From positions 1 through 55,630 of the forward strand of contig JASJBB010000064.1 in the NCBI GenBank assembly GCA_030066735.1: 55,630 bases of DNA. The letters run 5' to 3'. Every line of letters starts with the position of its first letter. Position 1 is the stretch's first letter. Source of the stretch: Woeseiaceae bacterium (GTDB lineage Bacteria; Pseudomonadota; Gammaproteobacteria; Steroidobacterales; Woeseiaceae). Made by a program: the position numbers and the translations under genes. Shown here piece by piece: positions 18,129-25,128 of this stretch. The notes under the pieces were generated by a model. It was given only the letters and a program-made list of their open reading frames with translations. It was not told the origin of the DNA and searched no databases.

Positions 18129-18152
18129 GACGGCCTCCGATGAGAGGCCGTC
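18129..18152 (-). promoter_or_regulatory. hairpin sequestering the asmA Shine-Dalgarno
   Basis: On the minus strand GACGGCCTC, a 6-nt loop and GAGGCCGTC form a perfect 9-bp stem ending one nucleotide before the asmA ATG. The only good Shine-Dalgarno, GGAGG, lies 6 nt from the ATG and within the loop edge and 3' arm of this stem. There is no T-tract on the minus strand, so it is unlikely to be a simple terminator. A translational switch or a roadblock is inferred. Confidence 0.6.
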
Positions 18153-18168
18153 TAGGTTAGCAAATTGA

Positions 18169-18192
18169 TCGCCCGCTGGGGCGGGCTCCTAC
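18169..18192 (-). repeat. REP-like palindrome, copy 1 (holds the DUF4097 stop codon)
   Basis: A 24-bp element beginning GTAGGAGCCCGC and ending GCGGGCGA on the minus strand, identical over all 24 bp to the copy at 22524-22547. The GTAG foot followed by an imperfect GC-rich hairpin is typical of REP elements moved by TnpA-REP (RAYT) enzymes. The TAG of the foot is the stop codon of the upstream minus-strand gene. Confidence 0.8.
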
Positions 18193-19076
18193 TTGCAGAT
18201 ATCGATGTCGCCGTTGAGTGTCGAAATCGTGACGCGACCATCGCCATCACCCTGCGTAAAGCTCAGTTCCCAGCCCGGTGCATACTTGCTGGTACGCTGG
18301 GCCCTGGGGCCGAAGCAGTTGCTGATGCTGCCGTTAAACGTCTCGATGTCGAAGCGCGCCGATACGCTGCCTTCGAATACGACATCCACGTCGCCGTTGA
18401 CCGATTCGGCCGTCAGCTTACCGCCATTCTCGAGGCCGGCCTGGAAATCGATCTCGCCGTTGACCGTGTTGAGGCTGGCGCGCTCGAACGAGCCGTCGCG
18501 CACCATGACGTCGCCGCTCACGGCCTCGGCCCCGACAGCGCCGGAAACCCCGACGACCGTTACGTCACCGGACACGGTATTGGCCGACGTTTCAATCTCG
18601 GAGCCGTCGCCACGCACGTCGACGTCGCCGCTAACGGCCTGCGCCGATACGTCGCTGCCTGCCGCCTGGGTCATGACGTCACCGCTGACCGTGTGCAGGC
18701 GCTGTTCGCCGCCGACGTCTTCCGCGGTGATGTCGGCGCTGACGGTCGACACGTCGATCGAGCTGTCTTCGGGGACGCGGACCTCGAGGTCGCTCGAGAT
18801 GTTGCTGCTGTTATTGCGCGGGACCTTGACCTTGACGAGCACCTTGTCGCCATTGCGCTCGAGAATCAGCTCCTCGACCTTCGATCCGAGTTCGCCTGTA
18901 ACCTCAACCTCATCGCGTGACCAGCCATAGACTTCGACCGACCCTGAAATGTTGATGATCTCGACCTGGCCGTCCGGGGCGGCGTCGATCGACTCGTCAA
19001 CTTCCCTGGCCTGCGCGGTCACGGCTGTCGCCAGCACCGCTGATCCGATCAATACTCTGACAATCACCTTATTCAC
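18189..19076 (-). CDS. DUF4097-type beta-repeat protein, secreted
   Basis: 295 residues with a signal peptide ending near VTAQA (residue 22). The body is a right-handed beta-solenoid-like series of short repeats (TVSGDV, AVSGDVDV, TVNGEIDF, SVNGDVDV, TLNGDIDI), typical of DUF4097. Such proteins are periplasmic or surface-exposed and often sit beside anti-sigma and ECF sigma genes. It follows the anti-sigma gene by 10 nt and is probably the third gene of that operon. The stop codon TAG belongs to a REP-like palindrome, so the native C-terminus may have been altered. Confidence 0.85.
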   Translation of the reverse strand: MNKVIVRVLIGSAVLATAVTAQAREVDESIDAAPDGQVEIINISGSVEVYGWSRDEVEVTGELGSKVEELILERNGDKVLVKVKVPRNNSSNISSDLEVRVPEDSSIDVSTVSADITAEDVGGEQRLHTVSGDVMTQAAGSDVSAQAVSGDVDVRGDGSEIETSANTVSGDVTVVGVSGAVGAEAVSGDVMVRDGSFERASLNTVNGEIDFQAGLENGGKLTAESVNGDVDVVFEGSVSARFDIETFNGSISNCFGPRAQRTSKYAPGWELSFTQGDGDGRVTISTLNGDIDICK

Positions 19077-19086
19077 AGCTCACCTC

Positions 19087-19638
19087 TTATATGTCCCTGC
19101 GCGGCATTACGCGCTGCGTCAGGCCACCAACTCTCTGCATCAGCGCCAACTCTTCGCGGTACGTCTGCACCAGCAGTTCCTGCAGCAGGGGATTATCCGG
19201 TTCCTCTGCCAGCGCCGCATTAATCTGTCCGATCGCCCCGCGGATCATCGCGAGATTCTCCTCGACTTCCGCACGCGCCTCGGGCGACAACCGCTGCAGC
19301 TCGGTGTCGAGCTGCGCCTCCAGGTCACGATGCGCTTCCTGGTAGCCGACGCCCAGCGCATAGCGGCCGCCAAACGACGCCTGCTCGAAGACCAGCCCGG
19401 CCGGTACGACTTCGACGACCTGCACCTGGTCCTTGGTCGCGAGCCAGGTCAGCCCTGACGATGCGCCGACCAGCAACACGATAGCCGCCGCCTGGGCGAA
19501 GCGCGGCGTCCAGCGCGAGGTCTTCGGCCGCCTGATCGCCGCCTCGATGCCCGGCCACAGGTCCTGCTCCGGACTGATCCCGGTCGACAGATCGCGCGCC
19601 CTGGCGAGCAGTTCGTCGTCGCGTTCAATAGTGTTCAT
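19087..19638 (-). CDS. anti-sigma factor-like membrane protein
   Basis: 183 residues. The N-terminal ~45 residues are cytoplasmic and charged, one transmembrane helix lies at about 48-68 (AAAIVLLVGASSGLTWLA), and the remaining ~115 residues are a helical periplasmic part rich in Glu and Leu. Its ATG overlaps the sigma factor stop (ATGA), the standard sigma/anti-sigma arrangement. No zinc-binding HxxxCxxC motif is seen, so it is not a ZAS-type anti-sigma. Function is inferred mainly from position. Confidence 0.8.
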   Translation of the reverse strand: MNTIERDDELLARARDLSTGISPEQDLWPGIEAAIRRPKTSRWTPRFAQAAAIVLLVGASSGLTWLATKDQVQVVEVVPAGLVFEQASFGGRYALGVGYQEAHRDLEAQLDTELQRLSPEARAEVEENLAMIRGAIGQINAALAEEPDNPLLQELLVQTYREELALMQRVGGLTQRVMPRRDI

Positions 19639-20192
19639 GGTTCGAATCCTTCCTGTTCGAGCTGCTGCGCCAGCAGGCGCCGCGCCCGGTGTAACTGAGC
19701 CTTGCTCGTGCCCGGCGCAATGCCGAGCATTTTGCCAGCCTCGTCGTGGCTGTACCCGTATACCGCGTACAGCACAAAAACATGTCGCGCCCCCTCGGGA
19801 AGGCGGTTGACCGCGTTCGCCAGGTCTCGCAGTTCGCCGGTATCCGCGACCGCCGCCGGCGCGTCCGTCGTCTCGCCGGCGAGCTGGATCCGGTCCTGCT
19901 CGCGCTTCGACTTGCGCATCCTGCCCAGCACCGAGTTAACGGCGATGCGATGCAGCCAGGTGGCGAAGGCGCTGTCGCCGCGAAACCGGTCGATCTTGTT
20001 CCACGCCTGGATAAACGCGTCCTGGGCGCAGTCTTCGGCTTCGGCCACATTGCCCGTCATGCGCAGGCACAGCCCGTAGACCTTGTCGACGTGCATGCGG
20101 TACAGCCGCTCGAACGCCCCGGTATCCGCACGCTGTGCTCTTGCGATCCAGTCTGCCTCGTCAGCCGGACCCGGTTCCGATACAACCGCCAT
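19635..20192 (-). CDS. ECF-type RNA polymerase sigma factor
   Basis: About 185 residues from the ATG at 20192. Region 2 spans AFERLYRMHVDKVYGLCLRMTGN…AEDCAQDAFIQAWNKI and FRGDSAFATWLHRIAVN; region 4 spans LPEGARHVFVLYAVYGYSHDEAGKMLGIAPGTSKAQLHRAR. This is a group 4 (RpoE-like) sigma factor. A longer reading frame to 20321 adds 43 non-conserved residues and is disfavoured. It leads an operon with an anti-sigma gene and a DUF4097 gene, so it probably responds to an envelope signal. Confidence 0.92.
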   Translation of the reverse strand: MAVVSEPGPADEADWIARAQRADTGAFERLYRMHVDKVYGLCLRMTGNVAEAEDCAQDAFIQAWNKIDRFRGDSAFATWLHRIAVNSVLGRMRKSKREQDRIQLAGETTDAPAAVADTGELRDLANAVNRLPEGARHVFVLYAVYGYSHDEAGKMLGIAPGTSKAQLHRARRLLAQQLEQEGFEP

Positions 20193-20198
20193 GTGAGG

Positions 20199-20225
20199 AC
20201 TATAGTCGCTGGCTGCAGTCGTCAA
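20199..20225 (-). promoter_or_regulatory. candidate promoter of the ECF sigma operon
   Basis: On the minus strand TTGACG (20225-20220), a 15-nt spacer and TATAGT (20204-20199). Only 6 nt (CCTCAC) separate the -10 box from the ATG at 20192, and no Shine-Dalgarno is present, so the transcript could start at or next to the start codon. The short spacer lowers confidence. Confidence 0.4.
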
Positions 20226-20418
20226 AAGCGCTTCCAATTGCCGAATCTCCCCGTTATTCGACCTTTTGATGGTTCTCTTTACCCTTTGGTTTAAATGCCG
20301 CAGCCTCGATTCGCGCGGCAAATGACATAAGCGACTGTCATTTCACGTAATTCTGTTATTATTCGTCTGGCCCGTCGAGAAAATGTGGCCTCCACGGTTT
20401 CACTCAAGAAAGGGAAAA

Positions 20419-22527
20419 ATGTCAGGGCATTCGATCCTCTACCTGGGCCGCGGTGAGTTCGCTGCAGAATACCTGAGCGAGCTGGAGACCCTTCCCTTCT
20501 GCGCCCTGCTTACCCGATCCGCTGAACTGGAAGTCCCGATCGACGCGCCGTCCATTATCGACGTGGTGCTGCTCGAGGCCGGTCCCGCCATTGCGCAGTC
20601 CGGCCAGTCGCTGGCCGAAGTGATCGGCCAGCTGGAACCCTACCCGGTCGTCGCCCTGACGACGCGAGAGCGCGAGCACCGCGGAATCTCGGCCGTGCGA
20701 GCAGGCGCGCAGGGCTATATCTGTGTCGACGACATCACGGTCGAGGCGCAGGAGGTCGTCATGCAGCACGCGGTGCAGCGCCACCGGCTGCAGACGCGCC
20801 TGTCCGAGACCGATGTCTCGGTGCTTTCCATCCTGCGAGATATCAACGATGGCGTGATCGTCGTCGACGAACACAGCCACGTCCTCGATATCAACCCGGC
20901 AGCGCGGTCGATCCTGGGCCTGGGCCCTCGCGTCCAGCCCGACGCCACGTGGTCGCAGATGTTCTGCTGCATCGACGCTGACGGCGAGAACTACCCCAAT
21001 TCGGCCGACCTGCCGCTGATGCGGGCCCGGAACGGCGAGAAGTTCGGCAACCAGGTGGCGATCTACCGGATGCCCGAGCAGCCCGACACGATCCTGTCGC
21101 TGAACGGCCAGGGCCTGTATGACGGCAACCGGGAGCTGATTGGCGGTGTCGTGACGTTCCGCGACATTACCGACATCGCGAGAAAGACCAGCGAGCTGCA
21201 GAAGCTTGCGCAATACGACGAGCTCACGGCACTGCCGAACCGCGGCCTGTTCACCGAACAACTGGCCCGCGCGATCGGCCGCAGCCAGCGCAAGGGAGCG
21301 CCGCTCGCCGTGCTGTTCATCGATCTCGATCGCTTCAAGTCTGTCAATGACACGCTGGGGCACGACATCGGCGATGCCCTGCTCGGCCAGGTGGCCGGGC
21401 GGTTGCGCAAGAACCTGCGCATAGGCGATTTCCCGGGACGCTGGGGCGGCGACGAGTTCGTCGTTTGCCTCGAGGACTTCGGCGACTCCGGCAACGCGGC
21501 GGCAGCGGCGCAGAAACTGCTGCTGGTCCTCTCGGAGAAGTACGAGATCGGCAACAGCGAGGTGTATTCCACGCCCAGCATCGGCATTGCCATCTATCCC
21601 GATTCCGGCGAAGCGGCCGACCGGCTTATAAAGGCTGCCGACCTCGCCATGTACGAGGCAAAGAAACGCGGCGGCGGTCGCTTCCAGTATTACTCCGAGT
21701 CGCTCAATGCGAAGCTGGAGCAACGCGAAGAGCTCGAGGTCGGGCTGCGCCACGCGCTCGTGCGTAACGAGTTTGCGCTGCATTACCAGCCGCGCATCGA
21801 CGTCAACTCGGGACGCCTGATCGGCCTCGAGGCGCTGCTGCGCTGGCAACACCCGCGCTTCGGGCTGTTGCCGCCTGCCCGGTTCCTGGCCATTCTCGAG
21901 AGCAGCGGCCTGATTCACTCGGCGGGCGAATGGGTCATCGCCACGGCGTGTCGCCAGCTCGCCGCATGGCAACGGCAGTTCGAGCTGCCCGATCTCTCCA
22001 TGGCGATCAACCTCTCGCCGCAGCAGTTGATGCACAAGCGGCTGGTGGAGGCCGTTGCGCAGTCGCTCGAGAATACGGCCGTCGACCCGGGATGTATCGA
22101 ACTGGAGATCGGCGACGGCGAGGTTGTTCGCAAGCGCAGCAACGAAATCGAGACGCTGCGCGCGCTGCGCCGCCTGGGCGTGCGCATCTCCCTGGACCAG
22201 TTCGGTACGCGCGACGTCTCGTTCGAGTCTCTCGACAACGGCTTCATCGACAGCTTCGTGCTCGACCAGTCACTGATTGCCGACGTCGACAACAACGACA
22301 GTCACCAGCGCATCGTGCGCGCGGCCATCGCCATGGCCCGTGGGCTCGATATCGAGGTCGCCGCCGAAGGTGTCGAGACGCTCTCGCAACTCGAGTTCCT
22401 GCGCAGCTGCAACTGTGATCTCGCCCAGGGCTACCTGATCAGCCGCCCCATCCAGCCGGAGAAAGTCTCGGCCATCCTGAGGTCCGAGATCGCCGGCACG
22501 AGGCTACTCGCCCGCGGGATGCCGTAG
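20419..22527 (+). CDS. pseudo-receiver/PAS/GGDEF/degenerate-EAL c-di-GMP protein
   Basis: 702 residues. The N-terminal receiver-like domain (about 1-120) has LLEAG where the phospho-acceptor Asp is expected (Glu53). A PAS domain follows (about 140-265), then GGDEF (about 275-435) with an intact RWGGDEF and a canonical RxxD inhibitory site (RIGD) five residues upstream. The EAL domain (about 450-690) keeps GLEALLRW and INLSPQQ, but has DQFGTR for DDFGTG and VLD in place of the catalytic KxD lysine (Val614). Inference: an active, feedback-inhibited diguanylate cyclase with a non-catalytic EAL. ATG 20419 follows AAGAAAGGGA. It diverges from the ECF sigma operon. Confidence 0.9.
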   Translation: MSGHSILYLGRGEFAAEYLSELETLPFCALLTRSAELEVPIDAPSIIDVVLLEAGPAIAQSGQSLAEVIGQLEPYPVVALTTREREHRGISAVRAGAQGYICVDDITVEAQEVVMQHAVQRHRLQTRLSETDVSVLSILRDINDGVIVVDEHSHVLDINPAARSILGLGPRVQPDATWSQMFCCIDADGENYPNSADLPLMRARNGEKFGNQVAIYRMPEQPDTILSLNGQGLYDGNRELIGGVVTFRDITDIARKTSELQKLAQYDELTALPNRGLFTEQLARAIGRSQRKGAPLAVLFIDLDRFKSVNDTLGHDIGDALLGQVAGRLRKNLRIGDFPGRWGGDEFVVCLEDFGDSGNAAAAAQKLLLVLSEKYEIGNSEVYSTPSIGIAIYPDSGEAADRLIKAADLAMYEAKKRGGGRFQYYSESLNAKLEQREELEVGLRHALVRNEFALHYQPRIDVNSGRLIGLEALLRWQHPRFGLLPPARFLAILESSGLIHSAGEWVIATACRQLAAWQRQFELPDLSMAINLSPQQLMHKRLVEAVAQSLENTAVDPGCIELEIGDGEVVRKRSNEIETLRALRRLGVRISLDQFGTRDVSFESLDNGFIDSFVLDQSLIADVDNNDSHQRIVRAAIAMARGLDIEVAAEGVETLSQLEFLRSCNCDLAQGYLISRPIQPEKVSAILRSEIAGTRLLARGMP

Positions 22528-22547
22528 GAGCCCGCCCCAGCGGGCGA
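22524..22547 (+). repeat. REP-like palindrome, copy 2 (holds the GGDEF gene stop codon)
   Basis: The same 24-bp element as at 18169-18192, on the plus strand, with no mismatches. It starts GTAGGAGCCCGC; TAG at 22525-22527 is the stop codon of the GGDEF/EAL gene. Confidence 0.8.
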
Positions 22548-22569
22548 CCTGTCATCGCGATTCTTATCC

Positions 22570-22598
22570 GTCATTGCGAGCGCAGCGAAGCAATCTCC
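22570..22598 (+). repeat. dispersed ATTGCGAGCGCAGCGAAGCAAT-type repeat
   Basis: ATTGCGAGCG followed by CAGCGAAGCAAT is an imperfect palindrome (ATTGC…GCAAT). The core is a widely dispersed intergenic repeat in many proteobacterial genomes. It lies between REP copy 2 and the next gene and marks the edge of the lower-GC stretch. Confidence 0.6.
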
Positions 22599-22714
22599 GA
22601 ACGACCGCTCCACCCCAGACACCGGCCGCTCAAGCAGTGGCTTTCGGGGTAAGATGAACTTCTGCTAATGGCCCGTTGCGGTCGCTCGAAAATTATTTGG
22701 ATGTTCGGAACTTG

Positions 22715-22966
22715 ATGACCAAGCGACTGATAATCGCGTTTGCTACGTATTCAGTCTGGTTTTGCTTCAACATCGCAGTCGCGATCGTGCCCATTGGTGA
22801 CGGCGGTGTGGCTGCGCACTTAAGGCTTACCATTACCGGCTTTCCATCGTCCCTTGCTTCATGGCTTCTGCCGCATGGGTCTATTCAAGGTGTACTTGTT
22901 GCTGGCTTACTCGGCACAGTCCAGTTGCTTGCACTCGTTGCGTTTGTGACCTACCGGCGCAATTGA
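22715..22966 (+). CDS. small membrane protein, unknown
   Basis: 83 residues from ATG 22715 (MTKRLIIAFATYSVWFCFN). Two probable transmembrane helices (about 5-25 and 50-77) and a short basic tail (YRRN). No family recognised. The reading frame extends upstream to a TTG at 22676, but without support. The first gene of the lower-GC accessory stretch; preceded by a degenerate copy of the promoter-like element (CGGCCGC near 22622, TAAGAT at 22650). Confidence 0.55.
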   Translation: MTKRLIIAFATYSVWFCFNIAVAIVPIGDGGVAAHLRLTITGFPSSLASWLLPHGSIQGVLVAGLLGTVQLLALVAFVTYRRN

Positions 22967-22996
22967 GGCGACCGAAATACTGGCAGTTGAACGGCT

Positions 22997-23039
22997 GGTT
23001 CTGGCCGGAAGCCGCCTCCCAGGTGATCTGAGGTAGGAT
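22997..23039 (+). promoter_or_regulatory. promoter-like dispersed element, copy 1
   Basis: GGTTCTGGCCG (CTGGCCG at 23001) and, exactly 33 nt on, the -10-like TAGGAT (23034-23039) preceded by TCTGAGG. The block CCTCCCAGG lies between them. The same words and spacing occur at 24451/24484, and in variant form at 27625/27658 and 26994/27023. It precedes the membrane protein gene at 23159. Confidence 0.5.
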
Positions 23040-23158
23040 GACTCGTAACTGACCCACAGCGGACCTTCGTCGACCCTGCCGAATGATTCGTGCAACTGGA
23101 CTTGTTCTGATAGTAACCAGTCCACAAGCAGGCAACATTCATACTGAGGAGCCGTGTT

Positions 23159-23794
23159 ATGCGAAAACTTCTGCCGCTTCTTGGTGGCGTAATCGGATTG
23201 GTAATCATACTGGCTTACCTGAATTTCGCTTTCGGTTGGGTCATGCTATCGCAACGCCTGAGCCTGCTTCTCGCATTAGCGATCGGACCCGTCGCAGCAA
23301 TTGGGACGCTCTCGCTAAGCGAGGACCTCTCAAAGTTTTTCGACAGACCCACGATTCGGGTGGGATCAGTATTCCTTGTGGTCAGTTTTGCGATCCTCAC
23401 TCTGATGATAGCCATGCAACAAGCCATTTTTGCTGAATATCGGCAATTACTGGATGCTTCAGGGACAGCGGAACCAACAGCGCAGCTGAAAGAGGCATTC
23501 TCCCTTGTGAATCATGTCCAGTTGGGCGCTGATGTGGCTTTCGATATCTTCTACTCTATCGGGGTCGTTTTCATCTCATCGGCGCTCGTTCGGGGTAGCG
23601 GCCTGGAGCGATTGATCGGCATCTATGGACTAGTCGTAGGCGCAAGTCTGCTTGCACTCAATATTTGGTACTTCCCGAAACCGCCGGCTGAGATGGGGAG
23701 TATTGACTTAGGGCCCGCATCGATCGCGTGGTGGATTGCTCTTTTCGTGCTCAGCGCCCAGCTCGACAAACGCGAAAACCCTGATGATGTCTGA
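23159..23794 (+). CDS. multi-pass membrane protein, unknown
   Basis: 211 residues with about six hydrophobic segments (about 7-30, 33-52, 70-88, 120-140, 155-172, 182-200). It begins MRKLLPLLGGVIGLVIILAY. GAGGAG at 23145-23150 supports ATG 23159. No recognisable motif or family. It stands alone between a promoter-like element and a palindromic intergenic region; function unknown. Confidence 0.72.
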   Translation: MRKLLPLLGGVIGLVIILAYLNFAFGWVMLSQRLSLLLALAIGPVAAIGTLSLSEDLSKFFDRPTIRVGSVFLVVSFAILTLMIAMQQAIFAEYRQLLDASGTAEPTAQLKEAFSLVNHVQLGADVAFDIFYSIGVVFISSALVRGSGLERLIGIYGLVVGASLLALNIWYFPKPPAEMGSIDLGPASIAWWIALFVLSAQLDKRENPDDV

Positions 23795-23893
23795 GTGTGG
23801 CAAGCCCGTGCCACGTCCGCTCTTGGTCGTTAGCAGACCCCCCATAGAACCTGAATGAATGACTGCTTTCAGTGAGAGCAGACATTCAAATTT

Positions 23894-23913
23894 GACGTTT
23901 CCGCGGAAACGTC
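23894..23913. repeat. perfect 20-bp palindrome
   Basis: GACGTTTCCGCGGAAACGTC is a perfect inverted repeat with no spacer, in the 233-bp gap between two orphan genes (23795-24027). A degenerate promoter-like copy (TTGGTCGTTAGCAG, 23823) lies upstream and GAGTTACAATTACTG, a good -10 region, at 23958-23972 downstream. It may be an operator for the gene at 24028 or a transcript hairpin. Confidence 0.55.
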
Positions 23914-24027
23914 GTTGAACGGTTGCAATACCCCGCATACCGGCCGCTCGCGTCTGCTGAGTTACAATTACTGCCCCCGAACCAAAGCAGCCTCTCGCTT
24001 TGACCAGGCTGGAATTCCGATTTTCGC

Positions 24028-24435
24028 ATGCCCTACGAACTCAGTTTCACTAAATCTCTTGCCGTAGAAAACCCGGACATCTATTGGAACGAGTGTTGCT
24101 GGGGTGGCGACTATGTATCTGAACGACTTCTTCCGATGGTTCGTGGCGGATACGAGGGCGTTTGGCACGATCAAGAAGACTGGGGTTGGTTTATCTGGTT
24201 TCACGATGGTGATACTAAGCTTGCTGTAGACGTCTATTGTGATGATCCGAAGACGGGGACATTTCGCATCTTTCTTACCTCCCAGGTAAGGCGGCCATTG
24301 TTCGGATACCGCATCACTGACACTGACGAACTGTTTCAACTCAAGACCAGGGTATCGAAGGAACTGGAGAGCTGGGTTGACGGCGATATTGTCGAGACGC
24401 TCCTTGATAAGAACCACGACCCAATTGAACCCTAG
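24028..24435 (+). CDS. small soluble hypothetical protein
   Basis: 135 residues, starting MPYELSFTKSLAVENPDIYW. It is acidic and tryptophan-rich (WNECCWGGDYV, DQEDWGWFIWFHDGD), with no signal peptide or membrane helix. The composition recalls small immunity- or cargo-type proteins, but I recognise no family and no partner toxin gene adjoins it. TACAAT at 23963-23968 is a plausible -10 box. Confidence 0.65.
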   Translation: MPYELSFTKSLAVENPDIYWNECCWGGDYVSERLLPMVRGGYEGVWHDQEDWGWFIWFHDGDTKLAVDVYCDDPKTGTFRIFLTSQVRRPLFGYRITDTDELFQLKTRVSKELESWVDGDIVETLLDKNHDPIEP

Positions 24436-24446
24436 TGCGACGCTGA

Positions 24447-24489
24447 TTGGCTGGCCGTTTCCAGCCACCCAGGCGTTTTGAGGTACGAT
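24447..24489 (+). promoter_or_regulatory. promoter-like dispersed element, copy 2
   Basis: TTGGCTGGCCG (CTGGCCG at 24451) and, exactly 33 nt on, TACGAT (24484-24489) preceded by TTTGAGG. CACCCAGGCG lies between, matching CTCCCAGGTG of the 23001 copy. It precedes the membrane protein gene at 24586. Confidence 0.5.
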
Positions 24490-24585
24490 GGCCGCTGTTG
24501 ACCACGTTGCGGTCATTCAAAATAGAAGTACTAGTTTCAATATCAAGCGCTAGATACCAGTAGCGTCAGCGGATACCAGGTAGCA

Positions 24586-24987
24586 ATGACTGAGTACGAA
24601 GCCTACGACACCGTGATGTCGATAGCCTCTCAAACCTATACTTTGATGTTTGGGTACTTCAGTCTTGTCTTCGGGTTCCTGGTGATGAGTCATATGGCGG
24701 CCAGGAAACTCTCGCGCCAACTGGTCGTCGTGGTCATTGGTTTGTACACGTTGGCGTGCTTGGTTATTACTCTCAATTTCTACGCGCTTAACGTCGATTT
24801 AGACAACCTGTACGTGTTTATGCTGGCCCAGAAGCAGAGTGGAGCGTACGACCTTACCTGGTTCGGAATGAACCCACCGTGGGTACCAAAGTCATTGACT
24901 GTCTTTCAGATTCTGCTGGGTCTCGGCGGCTACTTCGGCTCAATTTTCTTTTTCTTCCACAGAAGAAGGAAAAACACGTCCGTCTAG
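24586..24987 (+). CDS. small membrane protein, unknown
   Basis: 133 residues with three probable transmembrane helices (about 18-36, 44-65 and 105-125), a short periplasmic or cytosolic loop containing DLTWFGMNPPW, and a basic tail (HRRRKN). ATG 24586 begins MTEYEAYDTVMSIASQTYT. No family recognised. It is preceded by promoter-like element copy 2 and followed by REP-like remnants. Confidence 0.62.
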   Translation: MTEYEAYDTVMSIASQTYTLMFGYFSLVFGFLVMSHMAARKLSRQLVVVVIGLYTLACLVITLNFYALNVDLDNLYVFMLAQKQSGAYDLTWFGMNPPWVPKSLTVFQILLGLGGYFGSIFFFFHRRRKNTSV

Positions 24988-25064
24988 AGTCGGCACGGAC
25001 ACCCGAGCTTGCGAGGGGGCGCTATTAGCCGACAGCCGTCGATCAGGCTCTCCAGACAGGGTTA

Positions 25065-25080
25065 CAGAGCCACTCCTACA
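25065..25080 (-). repeat. REP-like remnant
   Basis: On the minus strand TGTAGGAGTGGCTCTG: a GTAGGAG foot followed by a diverged stem (GGCTCT…AGAGCC with the sequence at 25045-25053). It resembles the complete copies at 18169, 22524 and 28302 but is clearly degraded. It lies upstream of the oxidoreductase gene. Confidence 0.4.
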
Positions 25081-25128
25081 GCGTCTTGTCACCCTGTACA
25101 ATTCGGGCCTCCCCGGCGGAGCTTAACA

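Noticed and set aside
18129-18152. Simple Rho-independent terminator for the DUF4097 operon
   Set aside because: No T-tract follows on the minus strand, and the hairpin ends directly at the asmA start codon with the Shine-Dalgarno inside.
20422-22035. 537-codon minus-strand open frame opposite the GGDEF/EAL gene
   Set aside because: An antisense shadow produced by codon bias; the translation is Arg/Gln/Leu-rich and matches nothing.
23894-23913. LexA/SOS box reading of the palindrome
   Set aside because: It does not contain CTG-N10-CAG; the sequence is a different palindrome.
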